DNA of 64,000 nt from Caprella mutica. Its lineage: Eukaryota > Arthropoda > Malacostraca > Amphipoda > Caprellidae. The notes below the pieces were generated by a model. The model was given only the letters and a program-made list of their open reading frames with translations. It had not been told where the DNA came from and made no database searches. Where the stretch lies: contig CANNZV010000267.1 of NCBI GenBank assembly GCA_947561585.1, positions 62,001 through 126,000 on the forward strand, read 5' to 3'. A program made the translations under genes and the position numbers. Shown here one piece after another: positions 1-8,127 of this stretch; positions within the stretch are counted from its first letter, which is position 1, and each line of letters begins with the position of its first letter.

Positions 1-486
1 TTTCCAATCAATAAACCCCACGCGTTCGTCAAAATCAAGGGGTAATAGATTGTTCAAATAGCCATTCATAAAGGCAAAAATGCCTTCCTTTTTTCGGTAG
101 TGTTCGTAAGCGTTTTTAGCACAAATAAAGGTTGCATTGGGGAAATCGTGTAGTCCGCCAACATGGTCAGCATGAAAATGAGAGATAATAATATATTTTA
201 CGTCGCTTGGCTTAATGCCTTGATTTATAAGTGTTTGTGCAGCTTCTTCTTCTGGTCGGACAACTACTTTAGTCACCTTTGCATATATATTTGCCGGAAA
301 TTTGGCGGTCTCTTTATAAAAACGTTGCGTATAGCCCGTGTCAAATAAAATCACCCCTTTTTCGGGATGTTTGATGATGCCAAAAGTCGCATAAAAACGT
401 ATCGATTTTTTCTCCGCACCTCGCAAGGCATGATGCTGACTAGCGATGCAATAGCCCGCAGATTGAAGTTGAAAAGAGACTTTCAT
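1..486 (-). CDS. Metallo-beta-lactamase-fold hydrolase, C-terminus cut by window edge
   Basis: The first 162 codons read on the minus strand from an ATG at 484-486 and run off the window. The protein carries the metal-binding signature HFHADHVGG near residue 105, preceded by the strand LFDTGYT, which is the layout of the metallo-beta-lactamase superfamily (lactonases, glyoxalase II-like enzymes). Within the superfamily the spacing resembles AHL-lactonase/quorum-quenching-like members, but the substrate cannot be told from this fragment. No signal peptide is visible, so it is probably cytoplasmic. It lies 39 nt downstream of the SDR gene on the same strand and is probably its operon partner; a short TTAGGAATT-type repeat fills the gap. 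Confidence 0.85.
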   Translation of the reverse strand, partial: MKVSFQLQSAGYCIASQHHALRGAEKKSIRFYATFGIIKHPEKGVILFDTGYTQRFYKETAKFPANIYAKVTKVVVRPEEEAAQTLINQGIKPSDVKYIIISHFHADHVGGLHDFPNATFICAKNAYEHYRKKEGIFAFMNGYLNNLLPLDFDERVGFIDWK

Positions 487-493
487 TATTTAA

Positions 494-516
494 TTAGGAA
501 TTAAAAATTAGGAATT
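494..516. repeat. Short tandem-unit repeat (TTAGGAATT type), solo
   Basis: A 23-bp sequence made of two TTAGGAATT units separated by AAAAA sits between the SDR stop and the metallo-hydrolase start. The identical 23 bp recurs at 5798-5820, just upstream of the UbiD-family gene. Related units occur near 25776-25800 and either side of ftsL. Confidence 0.7.
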
Positions 517-525
517 GCTGTACGT

Positions 526-1527
526 TCATGGTTCGTCGTTCTGTAAATACCATTCAATAAATTCATCCAAAGACTGCTGCGTAGTTTGCACGGGTTGATA
601 GCCTAATTTTTCGCGTGCCGCGTCAATATTCATGGTCACAGACGTACTAATACTGCCAATGCCATAAGGCAAAAGGGCGGGTTCTTCTTCTGCGCCAGTT
701 AGTAGGGCAAAGCTTTCAATGATACGCGCAAAAAATAGTGCTACGCCCTTTGGTAGTCGCTTTTTAGGCATTTCAAAACCACAGCCTTCTAGCACATATT
801 TAATGGTTTCCCAGAGTTTCACTGGCTTGCCATCCGTGATATTATAAACGCCTTGCGCTTGCGGCAATTTCGCCTCCAAAGCACAGCGAACGGCTTCTAC
901 TACATTCACAACAGCTGTCAAATCCACTACATTTTCACCATCGCCAATGATGCGCAATTTACCTTCTCTCACGGCCCGAGCTAAACGTGGCATGATGACC
1001 GTATCACCCCGCCCATGTAAGGCACGCGGCCGCAAGATAACATATGGAAGCGAAGCTTTTTGCAATAATTGCTCGGCAGCCAATTTGGTGCGGGCGTAAT
1101 GATTGACCAAATGAACAGGCAAAGGGTCTTTTTCTTTGATGTCGAAACGGTCTTTTCCGGTGTAATAAATACTTGGTGTAGAGATGTAAATGAAGCGATT
1201 AACTCCTTGATTTTCAGCGACTTGTATTAGATGTTGTTGTGTTGAAATATTGGCTTTGTAAAACAAATCATAACGACCCCAGGGCGAAGAAAGACTGGCG
1301 CAATTGACGACTGTATCGACTCCTTTGATTATTTTTTGGACGTAATTTATGTCTGTTAAATCGCCTAATTGATAGCTGATTTTGGGGTGTCTGACTTCAT
1401 GCGTTGCTTTTAAAGTACGCCCTGCCGCTACGATTTTTTCAACTTCGGGATAGCTGACTAGGTGTTCGATTATTCTTGAACCGAGAAAACCAGTTGCGCC
1501 GGTGACGAGGATTGTTTTTGGTAACAT
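526..1527 (-). CDS. NAD-dependent epimerase/dehydratase (extended SDR)
   Basis: A 333-residue extended short-chain dehydrogenase/reductase. The N-terminal Rossmann glycine motif TGATGFLG lies at residues 9-16, and the catalytic pair YxxxK is seen as YARTK near residues 143-147, with an upstream Ser in the STPSIYY strand. The overall pattern (NAD(P)-binding half, then a variable substrate-binding C-terminal half) fits sugar-nucleotide epimerases and 3-beta-hydroxysteroid-dehydrogenase-like reductases. The substrate is unknown. The ATG at 1525-1527 lies only 3 nt downstream of a Bacteroidota promoter box, so the mRNA may be almost leaderless. Divergent from the GxxExxY and symporter genes; probably co-transcribed with the downstream metallo-hydrolase. 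Confidence 0.88.
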   Translation of the reverse strand: MLPKTILVTGATGFLGSRIIEHLVSYPEVEKIVAAGRTLKATHEVRHPKISYQLGDLTDINYVQKIIKGVDTVVNCASLSSPWGRYDLFYKANISTQQHLIQVAENQGVNRFIYISTPSIYYTGKDRFDIKEKDPLPVHLVNHYARTKLAAEQLLQKASLPYVILRPRALHGRGDTVIMPRLARAVREGKLRIIGDGENVVDLTAVVNVVEAVRCALEAKLPQAQGVYNITDGKPVKLWETIKYVLEGCGFEMPKKRLPKGVALFFARIIESFALLTGAEEEPALLPYGIGSISTSVTMNIDAAREKLGYQPVQTTQQSLDEFIEWYLQNDEP

Positions 1528-1530
1528 GAT

Positions 1531-1542
1531 GGCAAAGATATA
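1531..1542 (-). promoter_or_regulatory. Bacteroidota -7 promoter box for the SDR gene
   Basis: Read on the minus strand this is TATATCTTTGCC, matching the TAnnTTTG consensus of Bacteroidota primary-sigma promoters. It ends 3 nt before the SDR start codon, implying a very short or absent 5' leader. It is also the outer end of the repeat unit around the GxxExxY gene. Confidence 0.65.
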
Positions 1543-1721
1543 TTTTTCTGACTAGATGGCTTGTTAGGTAGGATTAGACACGGATTGGACGGATTGAACG
1601 GATTTTAGCAGGTCGGGCGCGTTTTTTTGGCAAGGATGTTTTTTCCGATTAGATGACCTACTAGATAGGATTAGACACGGATTGGACGGATTGAACGGAT
1701 TTTAGCAGGTCGGGCGCGTTG
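1531..1721. repeat. Left arm of GxxExxY cassette 1: two direct repeat units of about 95 bp
   Basis: Two direct copies (about 1531-1621 and 1629-1721) share an end resembling TATCTTTGCC, a block of ATTAGACACGG, tandem ACGGATTGN units, and an end reading GCAGGTCGGGCGCG. The mirror image occurs at 2218-2394, so the GxxExxY gene lies in the loop of a nested inverted repeat. The inner promoter-like box on this side has drifted to CATCCTTGCC. Confidence 0.85.
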
Positions 1722-1741
1722 TGTTTTTAATTAAAATTCAG

Positions 1742-1749
1742 TATATTTG
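1742..1749 (+). promoter_or_regulatory. Promoter box for GxxExxY gene 1
   Basis: TATATTTG matches TAnnTTTG and lies 37 nt upstream of the ATG at 1787, just inside the left repeat arm. The gene therefore appears to carry its own promoter. Confidence 0.5.
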
Positions 1750-1786
1750 CTCGCATTTTAATTTTTCACCTAACAAAAAACTAACT

Positions 1787-2167
1787 ATGAGCTTATTGCA
1801 CGAAGATATTACTAAAGTGTGTATCAAGGCGTTTTACAATGTCTATAATAAATTGGGACATGGCCATTTGGAGCAACCTTATGAAAAAGCAATGATGATT
1901 GAGTTGAAGAAACTGGGACTTTCTGCATTCCGACAACATCCGATTAAGGTCTATTATGACGGGCAAGTGGTTGGAGATTATTTTGCAGATATTTTAGTGG
2001 AAGACAAAGTTATTTTAGAATTAAAGGCAGTCGAAAAATTAACAAAAATACACGAAGCTCAACTTTTCAATTACCTAAAATCAACCAAAATTGAAGTCGG
2101 ATTATTAATGAATTTTGGAGTAAAAGCGAAAGTATCCAGAAGGCTTCTTGAAAATCACCGAAAATAA
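1787..2167 (+). CDS. GxxExxY protein (PD-(D/E)XK nuclease-like), cassette 1
   Basis: A 126-residue protein with the family-naming motif seen as GHLEQPY around residues 24-30. A nuclease-like core follows: GDYFADILV and then VILELKAV, the D...ExK arrangement of the PD-(D/E)XK fold. These features place it in the GxxExxY/PDDEXK_3 family, whose biological role is not established. The ATG at 1787 is preferred over an upstream TTG because a promoter box lies between them. Exactly the same length as the second copy at 48821-49201, but clearly diverged in sequence. Flanked on both sides by inverted repeat arms, with its own promoter and a terminator hairpin, so it looks like a self-contained cassette dropped between two divergent genes. 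Confidence 0.85.
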   Translation: MSLLHEDITKVCIKAFYNVYNKLGHGHLEQPYEKAMMIELKKLGLSAFRQHPIKVYYDGQVVGDYFADILVEDKVILELKAVEKLTKIHEAQLFNYLKSTKIEVGLLMNFGVKAKVSRRLLENHRK

Positions 2168-2174
2168 TTAATTA

Positions 2175-2213
2175 GGACGCAGCCAATGCACATTCTACAC
2201 ATTAGCTGCGTCC
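2175..2213 (+). terminator. Hairpin after GxxExxY gene 1
   Basis: GGACGCAGC (2175-2183) pairs perfectly with GCTGCGTCC (2205-2213) around a 21-nt loop, starting 8 nt after the GxxExxY stop. No long U tract follows, so it may be a terminator or an RNA-stabilising stem. Confidence 0.55.
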
Positions 2214-2217
2214 CAAA

Positions 2218-2394
2218 ACGCGCCCGACCTACTCTAATCCGTTACATCCGTCCAATCCGTGTCTAATCCTACCTAGTCGGTCATCCAATCAAAAAAATAT
2301 CTTTGCCCAATATGCGCCCGACCTATAAAATCCGTCCAATCCGTGTCTAATCCTATCTAGTCGGTCATCTAATCGGAAAAAATATATCTTTGCG
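2218..2394. repeat. Right arm of GxxExxY cassette 1: two inverted units of about 90 bp
   Basis: Mirror image of the left arm. Two units (2218-2307 and 2314-2394) each begin with GCGCCCGACCT, contain CCGTCCAATCCGTGTCTAAT, and end with ATATCTTTGC. The outer unit supplies the promoter box of the symporter gene. The arms are almost symmetric about the GxxExxY gene out to the start codons of both flanking genes. Confidence 0.85.
2385..2392 (+). promoter_or_regulatory. Promoter box for the symporter gene, inside the repeat
   Basis: TATCTTTG ends 4 nt before the symporter ATG at 2397, so the transcript would be almost leaderless. It is the mirror image of the SDR promoter box at 1531-1542. Confidence 0.6.
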
Positions 2395-2396
2395 GC

Positions 2397-3950
2397 ATGC
2401 TATTAGACCTAACAATCGTACTCCTTTACTTCGCCGCCGTCATGTATCTCGCCCTACGCGGCAGGCAAGGTACCGAAGCCACTACCGAAGAATACTTCCT
2501 CAGTTCCCGCAGTTTACCATGGTATTCCGTCGCCATTTCTACGATAGCGACCAATGTACAAGGCTATCAATTTCTCGGTATGATGGGGTCTGCCTATCTC
2601 TACGGATTAGCACAAGCCAACCTCGAAATTAACGCTATGCAAGGCATCTTAATGGCAGCATTCATCTTCGTACCGATGTATTTGCGCGACAAAGTGATAA
2701 CGATTTCGCAGTTTATTAAAAATAGGTTAGGAGAGTGGGTGGCCTTGCTGTATTCTGTTGCAAATATCTTGTTATTTTCAACCATCGGCTTGGGGGCGGC
2801 TTTGTTTTGGGGGGCGTATGCAGCCGATTTAGTTTTTGGAGAATATTTGGCGTTTATTTCAGATGATAGACTAATACGTGTGACGATATTGCTCATCGCA
2901 TTGGGCGTTTTTTCAGCAATATATACCTATTTAGGCGGTTTAACGGCGGTGGTCAAAACCGATATTATACAGTTTACGATATTATTAATTGGCGGTACGG
3001 TCGTGCTATTTGTGTCGATATATCACCTCGGCGGCTGGGGACAACTCTACGAAAAGACCCCCGAATTGATGACCTTACACCTCCCCGCCGAACATCCGAA
3101 ATTACCGTGGACATTAGTATTTGGTCTTGCCTTATTAAACATCAATTATTGGTGTGCCAACCAAACCGTGATACAGCGCAGCCTTGCCGCCCGCAGTCTC
3201 AAAGACGCGCAAATGGGATTGATGGCAGGCGGTTTGATGAAGTATTTTATGGCGATTATCATCATTGTGCCAGGTATTGCCTTGGCGGGTATTTTGCAAG
3301 ATATGCCACTGACCGACCCTGATGAAGCCTATCCATATATCATCCGAGAATACTTGTCGCCTGGCGTGCGGGGCATCATTTTGTGTGCGCTTTTTGCTTC
3401 GCTAATGAGTACCGTCGATAGCACCTTTAATTCACTGGCAACGCTTTTTTCTATTGATATTTATAAAACCTACATCAATCCACAAGCAACTGATAAACAA
3501 GTGGTTAGCGCAGGGCGGAATACGATTTTAGTGACGCTTTTGACGGGTATTTCGATGGGCATTTTGCTACTTTATATTAAAGTGGAAAACGTAGGTGGTG
3601 CATTTACGCATACGCTGAATAGTATGCGCTATTTTTTCAATTGTGGTTTTGTCGTCATCATTTGTGCGGCCGTTTTTTTGTTGGCTCCGCGCTTTCGTTT
3701 GGTCTTGTTTGCAGCCTTGTTTACCGTTGTATTGAACTTTGCCTTTCTACATTATTTGCCTGATATGAACTACTTTGTGCGTGCAGGTTGGGTCATTTTA
3801 CTGGGCTATTTAATTATCGCTTTTCCGAATTGGTGGCGAAAAGGAATGCCGCCTTTAAAAGATTATTTTGTAGCTGCTACGCCGCAGATGGCTAAAATTG
3901 GTATTGGTTTGATTATCTCTTTGGGGGTTTTGCATTTGGTGTTTCACTAA
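2397..3950 (+). CDS. Sodium:solute symporter (SSS family)
   Basis: A 517-residue polytopic membrane protein with about 13-14 hydrophobic segments. It starts with a transmembrane helix (LLDLTIVLLYFAAVMYLAL), then the family-typical stretch EEYFLSSRSLPWYSVAIS and a TNVQGYQFLG segment in the first repeat. Near residues 340-355 the segment FASLMSTVDSTFNSLAT matches the conserved A-x-x-S-[ST]-x-[DN] region of the sodium/glucose-type cotransporter family. The solute is unknown; sugar or sugar-acid is the usual guess for this subgroup. The ATG is essential to the first helix and lies directly after a promoter box. Its 3' end overlaps the convergent UbiD-family gene by 38 bp with no terminator between them, so mutual antisense transcription is possible. 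Confidence 0.88.
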   Translation: MLLDLTIVLLYFAAVMYLALRGRQGTEATTEEYFLSSRSLPWYSVAISTIATNVQGYQFLGMMGSAYLYGLAQANLEINAMQGILMAAFIFVPMYLRDKVITISQFIKNRLGEWVALLYSVANILLFSTIGLGAALFWGAYAADLVFGEYLAFISDDRLIRVTILLIALGVFSAIYTYLGGLTAVVKTDIIQFTILLIGGTVVLFVSIYHLGGWGQLYEKTPELMTLHLPAEHPKLPWTLVFGLALLNINYWCANQTVIQRSLAARSLKDAQMGLMAGGLMKYFMAIIIIVPGIALAGILQDMPLTDPDEAYPYIIREYLSPGVRGIILCALFASLMSTVDSTFNSLATLFSIDIYKTYINPQATDKQVVSAGRNTILVTLLTGISMGILLLYIKVENVGGAFTHTLNSMRYFFNCGFVVIICAAVFLLAPRFRLVLFAALFTVVLNFAFLHYLPDMNYFVRAGWVILLGYLIIAFPNWWRKGMPPLKDYFVAATPQMAKIGIGLIISLGVLHLVFH

Positions 3951-5793
3951 AATATAAGGAAGCTGTCATCGTTCCTATGTCATATAATTCTCCACCTTTG
4001 GCAAATAACTTGTCCACTCGTTTTGAGACCGCAGCATCAGGAATAAGCGGCGGTGCATGATGTGGCTTAATACGCGCATCAATAATCAATGCACCACGGC
4101 AGCCCCAGTGTTTGTGTTCTACAAAACTATCTACGCCATGTATGTCGTGCGAAGGATTGGCACGGGTGAAAGTAGCCCACAAGAAATTATTAAAATGTTG
4201 CGCCAGAAAATCGCTATCTTCGGTGAGAATAACCAAAGGAATATGCTTTAAATCTAATGATTTTAAGTATTCGCCGAGATGATTTCCGGCGGCATAATCA
4301 TCATCGCTCGTGAAGGTTTTAGTTTCGATAGCGAGGATGCCTTTATCTATAAATTTAGGATTGGAAAAGCCTGTCGGTAAACTAAAATTAGCGGGTAATT
4401 CCGCTTTCAATTCCCGCTTTTTATCTCCACAACAAGCCATCACGACTTTAGAGCCCGTATTCCAGCCATCGCCCGAATAATCAAGGGTATCAATGGTGGT
4501 TTTGGTTTGGAAATGCAAATCTCGCGTCCAGTCAATGCGTTCCAAAATGTGTTGGAAATAGCGCGGATGATTATGCGTATTTAAGGTTGGGTCATCGCCA
4601 TGTGCGGCAATAATCAAAAACTTCGTCAAAGACGTTTGTCCTTTACCCAAAAGATGATTGGCTTGCGTCAAAATCTCCTCCGGTTTGCGTTCTCGAAAGG
4701 GCATATATCGCTCACTACCAATGCAGACCAATAGCGGATGTACGCCGGCTGCATCGACCGCATTTACTTCTACTATTCCAGGAAATTCCTGCCCCGTCAA
4801 GGGTTCGACTAATTCATGAATTAACCAACCAAAACTACTATCTTCTTGTGCCGGACGCCCTACTACTGTGAAGTGCCAAATGGCATCTTTTCGATAATAA
4901 ACATCCTCTACATCCATGACCGGAAAATCATGTTGCAAGCTATAGTAGCCCAAATGGTCACCAAAAGGGCCTTCAGGCTTTTTGGCGTTTTTTCTAATCG
5001 TTCCGGTGATTACAAAGTCGGCATCGGCAGAAAGAATATGCCCATTTTTACGCACATATCCGAATCGTTTATTGGCCAACATTCCAGCAAAAGTCATTTC
5101 CGAAAGGCCTTCGGGTAAAGGCATAATAGCTGAAAAAGCATGGCTCGGCGGTCCGCCAATAAAGACAGAGGCCCGAAAGGGTTTATCACTTTCATTATAG
5201 GCCTTATGATGCACGCCAATACCCCGATGTAATTGATAATGTAAACCAATTTCTTTATTCATAGCATACTCATTGCCAGAGAGTTGGATGCGATACATGC
5301 CGATGTTTGACTTCATAGGATTACTTTCGTCAGGCGGCAAAGTATGTACTTGCGGCAGCGTCACAAACGCACCGCCATCCATTGGCCAAGAGACCACTTG
5401 CGGGAGTTGGTCAATAGTTGTTTTGCCGTATAAAATGGGGGCGCGCCAACGCTTTCTAGGCAATGCCGTCAAAGCTGTGAGAGGCGCAGACAAATAGTGC
5501 ATCGGTTTTTTCAAAAAAGCCATGGGGTCGGCTTTTAATTCGACCACTTTTTTGACTTTCGGCAAAGTCTTTCTAAACAAAAAAGCCGTTCGCTCAAATG
5601 TGCCATATATGTTTGATACTGCTGGAAAGGGGGAGCCTTTCACCTTCTCAAATAACAAAGCTGGCCCTTTTGCATCGAAGACACGACGGTGTATTTCCGC
5701 CATTTCTAAATTGGGGTCAACTTCGGTTTTGATACGACGTAAATGTCCGTGTTTTTCGAGGTCAAGTACGGCAGCTTTCAGACTTTTATGCAT
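3913..5793 (-). CDS. UbiD-family decarboxylase, probably menaquinone (futalosine) pathway
   Basis: A 626-residue UbiD-family enzyme, longer than E. coli UbiD (about 497), as are the menaquinone-type members. Conserved blocks include the HRGIGVHH segment and EGPFGDHLGYYS near residue 275, which carries an acidic residue of the prenylated-FMN active site. UbiD enzymes remove carboxyl groups from aromatic acids using prFMN. Because this window also encodes MqnD (22253-23098), the likely substrate is 1,4-dihydroxy-6-naphthoate in the futalosine route, the role proposed for MqnL-type UbiD proteins; that assignment is inference. Cytoplasmic. The 3' end overlaps the symporter gene by 38 bp. A TTAGGAATT repeat and promoter boxes lie upstream. 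Confidence 0.85.
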   Translation of the reverse strand: MHKSLKAAVLDLEKHGHLRRIKTEVDPNLEMAEIHRRVFDAKGPALLFEKVKGSPFPAVSNIYGTFERTAFLFRKTLPKVKKVVELKADPMAFLKKPMHYLSAPLTALTALPRKRWRAPILYGKTTIDQLPQVVSWPMDGGAFVTLPQVHTLPPDESNPMKSNIGMYRIQLSGNEYAMNKEIGLHYQLHRGIGVHHKAYNESDKPFRASVFIGGPPSHAFSAIMPLPEGLSEMTFAGMLANKRFGYVRKNGHILSADADFVITGTIRKNAKKPEGPFGDHLGYYSLQHDFPVMDVEDVYYRKDAIWHFTVVGRPAQEDSSFGWLIHELVEPLTGQEFPGIVEVNAVDAAGVHPLLVCIGSERYMPFRERKPEEILTQANHLLGKGQTSLTKFLIIAAHGDDPTLNTHNHPRYFQHILERIDWTRDLHFQTKTTIDTLDYSGDGWNTGSKVVMACCGDKKRELKAELPANFSLPTGFSNPKFIDKGILAIETKTFTSDDDYAAGNHLGEYLKSLDLKHIPLVILTEDSDFLAQHFNNFLWATFTRANPSHDIHGVDSFVEHKHWGCRGALIIDARIKPHHAPPLIPDAAVSKRVDKLFAKGGELYDIGTMTASLYFSETPNAKPPKR

Positions 5794-5797
5794 GTCG

Positions 5798-5826
5798 TTA
5801 GGAATTAAAAATTAGGAATTAGGAAT
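5798..5826. repeat. TTAGGAATT-type repeat upstream of UbiD gene
   Basis: The 23 bp at 5798-5820 are identical to 494-516, followed by another AGGAAT unit. It lies 4 nt upstream of the UbiD-family start codon, inside its 5' leader. Confidence 0.7.
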
Positions 5827-5850
5827 GAATAGTCATTCTAATCATTCGAA

Positions 5851-5868
5851 CAAAGGTAGGCAAAAGTA
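5851..5868 (-). promoter_or_regulatory. Candidate promoter boxes for the UbiD-family gene
   Basis: On the minus strand TACCTTTG (5858-5851) and TACTTTTG (5868-5861) both match TAnnTTTG, 58-75 nt upstream of the start codon. Either could serve. Confidence 0.45.
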
Positions 5869-5894
5869 GTTGTCAGAAAAGTGTCTGAAAACAG

Positions 5895-5924
5895 AAAGGC
5901 ATCGAAATTGTTTTCGATGCCTTT
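5895..5924 (-). terminator. Strong hairpin downstream of the START gene
   Basis: AAAGGCATCGAAA (5895-5907) pairs perfectly with TTTCGATGCCTTT (5912-5924) around a 4-nt loop. It lies downstream of the minus-strand START-domain gene and upstream of the UbiD promoter, so it most likely ends the START transcript. Confidence 0.65.
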
Positions 5925-5934
5925 ATTGTCAGCG

Positions 5935-6060
5935 ATTCTCGGTTTAAGTAAATGTCGAGTGGTGTTACCAGTTTTTTTTACGATAAAGTAGGCAGTAAAT
6001 GAATACCCGTTTTTTAAGATTAATGACTGGTAACACCACTTTTCTGCTTAAACCGAGAAT
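5935..6060. repeat. Palindromic intergenic element, 126 bp
   Basis: Outer arms ATTCTCGGTTTAAG (5935-5948) and its complement (6047-6060) match perfectly over 14 bp. Inner arms AGTGGTGTTACCAG (5958-5971) and its complement (6027-6040) match perfectly over another 14 bp. The loop is about 55 nt. No ORF is present. No second copy was seen in this window, so it could be a MITE-like element or a structured 3' UTR. Confidence 0.75.
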
Positions 6061-6107
6061 TGCTGCTTTATTGTTATCCATATTAGGGGAAATGGTATTT
6101 ATATCTT

Positions 6108-6776
6108 CTATTTTTTCGCCAATTCAAATTCTTGTATGAGCGGATAATAAGCATTATTATATTTCTCTAATTTTAAGCGTTTGCGAAAAGTTTGCATGGT
6201 TTGTATTGGGCCATAATCGAGAGCCATATTCGTCAACCATGCCGGAATACTACCTGCTGGGTCGCTGCCTAAATAGTATTCCAAACGTGTTTTTGTGGGA
6301 GATATTGGGGTCATTTTCCATGTTACTTTCGACTTGGAAATGCGAATGACATCCTTCATTGTTGGAACGGTATTGTCTTGAATAGCAACACTTTCGGTAT
6401 AGACAATACGTGTGGCAGGGTCTTGCCAAAGTTTACTATGCACGACTAATTCGCGGTCGGACATTGGCCAGGGGAAGTCGGTGCGATTGTAGTACACCAT
6501 TTCGTGGTCATTGATACGTCTAATCTCTCTGGCATCGCAAGTGCCATAGACCCACTCTTTATGTGCTGGAACATCATTCATCACTGCTATAATGGTTGAT
6601 AGCGAAGCTTCAACTTCCAAATCCATGCGTAATTCTTTCACTTCACCATGTACAGAAGGACGTAAATAGACCTTAATGCCGTCGACATTTTTTTTGAGTT
6701 GCCAATCAGATTGAGCGTTCAACAACAAAGTTGAACAACTAAAAATGAAGAGAGCCAAGAGTTTAATCGCACGCAT
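6108..6776 (-). CDS. Secreted START-domain (lipid-binding) protein
   Basis: A 222-residue protein with an N-terminal signal peptide (hydrophobic run to about residue 20, cleavage after LNAQ). The rest is a START/SRPBCC domain: WQLKKNVDGIKVYLR at the start, the ETS-like core with WPMSDRELV near residue 105, and a C-terminal helix (QTMQTFRKRLKLE). START domains bind lipids or other hydrophobic ligands in a deep cavity; the ligand here is unknown. Export is predicted from the signal peptide, and no T9SS tail is present, so the periplasm is likely. Stands alone, followed by a hairpin terminator and a palindromic element. Confidence 0.8.
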   Translation of the reverse strand: MRAIKLLALFIFSCSTLLLNAQSDWQLKKNVDGIKVYLRPSVHGEVKELRMDLEVEASLSTIIAVMNDVPAHKEWVYGTCDAREIRRINDHEMVYYNRTDFPWPMSDRELVVHSKLWQDPATRIVYTESVAIQDNTVPTMKDVIRISKSKVTWKMTPISPTKTRLEYYLGSDPAGSIPAWLTNMALDYGPIQTMQTFRKRLKLEKYNNAYYPLIQEFELAKK

Positions 6777-7015
6777 AGGACTGTTTTTACTTTGAGAATA
6801 TAGTATCTATAAGTCGTATAGACTAAAGATTGTTCAGTAATAGTTACAGAAAAAACAATTGGGAAGTTCTGCTAGAAATGTATTGAACTGCAATTTATGG
6901 AAAAAAATTGCAAGAAGCAAGTGCTCTGTGCTTGGCGAAGGTAGAAAAAGTTTTAGATTTGTGGATTAAATTGAACGTAAAAAGAACAGAAATTTAAGAA
7001 TTTAGTAAAACATAC

Positions 7016-7810
7016 ATGAAACAATACCACGAATTATTGCAACATATTCTCGATAAAGGAACAGACAAAGGCGACCGCACGGGCACGGGCACGCGCTCTG
7101 TTTTTGGCTACCAAATGCGCTTCGATTTGAATGATGGCTTTCCGATGTTGACCACCAAAAAGCTACATTTAAAGAGTATTATTTACGAATTGCTTTGGTT
7201 TTTGAAAGGCGATACCAATGTCAAATATTTGCAAGAAAATGGCGTGCGCATCTGGAATGCATGGGCGGATGAAAATGGCGATTTAGGCCCGATATACGGT
7301 AAGCAATGGGTCGAGTGGGAAACTCCTAATGGCGAAAAAATTAATCAAATAGCTAAAGCGATTGACACCATAAAAAACAACCCAAATTCGCGCCGAATTA
7401 TCGTAAACGCTTGGAATGCCGGCGAATTGGGACAAATGGCACTCACGCCTTGCCACGCGCTATTTCAGTTTTATGTAGCCGACGGAAAGCTCTCTTGCCA
7501 ACTCTACCAACGCTCGGCGGATGTCTTTTTAGGAGTACCTTTTAATATTGCTTCTTATGCACTGCTGACGATGATGGTGGCACAGGTTTGTGATTTGGAA
7601 TTGGGCGATTTTGTACACACTTTTGGTGATGTGCACTTGTATAATAATCATTTTGAACAAGCCGAATTACAGCTTTCTCGTGATTTTCGTTCCCTGCCAT
7701 CGATAAAAATTAACCCAGAAGTGAAAGATATATTTAACTTTACTTTCGAGGATTTTGAATTGGTCGATTATCATCCACATCCGCATATTAAAGCAAAAGT
7801 AGCGGTTTAA
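7016..7810 (+). CDS. thyA: Thymidylate synthase
   Basis: A 264-residue thymidylate synthase, the same length as the E. coli enzyme. It makes dTMP from dUMP with 5,10-methylene-tetrahydrofolate. The nucleophile is Cys146 in [12 protein letters not shown], followed by the phosphate- and folate-binding block [20 protein letters not shown]; the C-terminus ends in the usual KAKVAV-type tail. Near the N-terminus the [11 protein letters not shown] segment is the phosphate-binding loop. No dihydrofolate reductase gene follows, although thyA-folA pairs are common; the next gene is convergent. Start chosen at the ATG giving the canonical N-terminus MKQYHELL. Confidence 0.97.
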   Translation: MKQYHELLQHILDKGTDKGDRTGTGTRSVFGYQMRFDLNDGFPMLTTKKLHLKSIIYELLWFLKGDTNVKYLQENGVRIWNAWADENGDLGPIYGKQWVEWETPNGEKINQIAKAIDTIKNNPNSRRIIVNAWNAGELGQMALTPCHALFQFYVADGKLSCQLYQRSADVFLGVPFNIASYALLTMMVAQVCDLELGDFVHTFGDVHLYNNHFEQAELQLSRDFRSLPSIKINPEVKDIFNFTFEDFELVDYHPHPHIKAKVAV

Positions 7811-8127
7811 GGAATAGTTCAAAAATAACTTTCCTTATTCTTTCGTCTTTACTTAATTTAAAAAAACTAAATAATAATAAAAGTACAGGCAGCACATTAG
7901 CGTTTCATTACATCTGTCTATTGGTATTCACCTATGAATGGAACGAGAAACCAAGAAAGACATAGGGCGAATGGAAAATATATTCAATCCTTCTCCTGGA
8001 CTGAACGGTAACGAGGATTTATAGCTGGCTGGCTGTACCTCGTTGCCTTATTTCGGACTTATTCTTTCTTCCTTACTTAGAGCAGACAAAGAGCTTCTTC
8101 ACCACGTCAAGCAAAACAGCCACTGTA
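7811..8127. other. Convergent intergenic region with one hairpin
   Basis: The 317 bp between thyA and the hydrolase hold no ORF. GGTAACGAGG (8007-8016) pairs with CCTCGTTGCC (8038-8047) with one mismatch around a 21-nt loop, and could terminate either gene. Nothing else was recognised. Confidence 0.5.
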
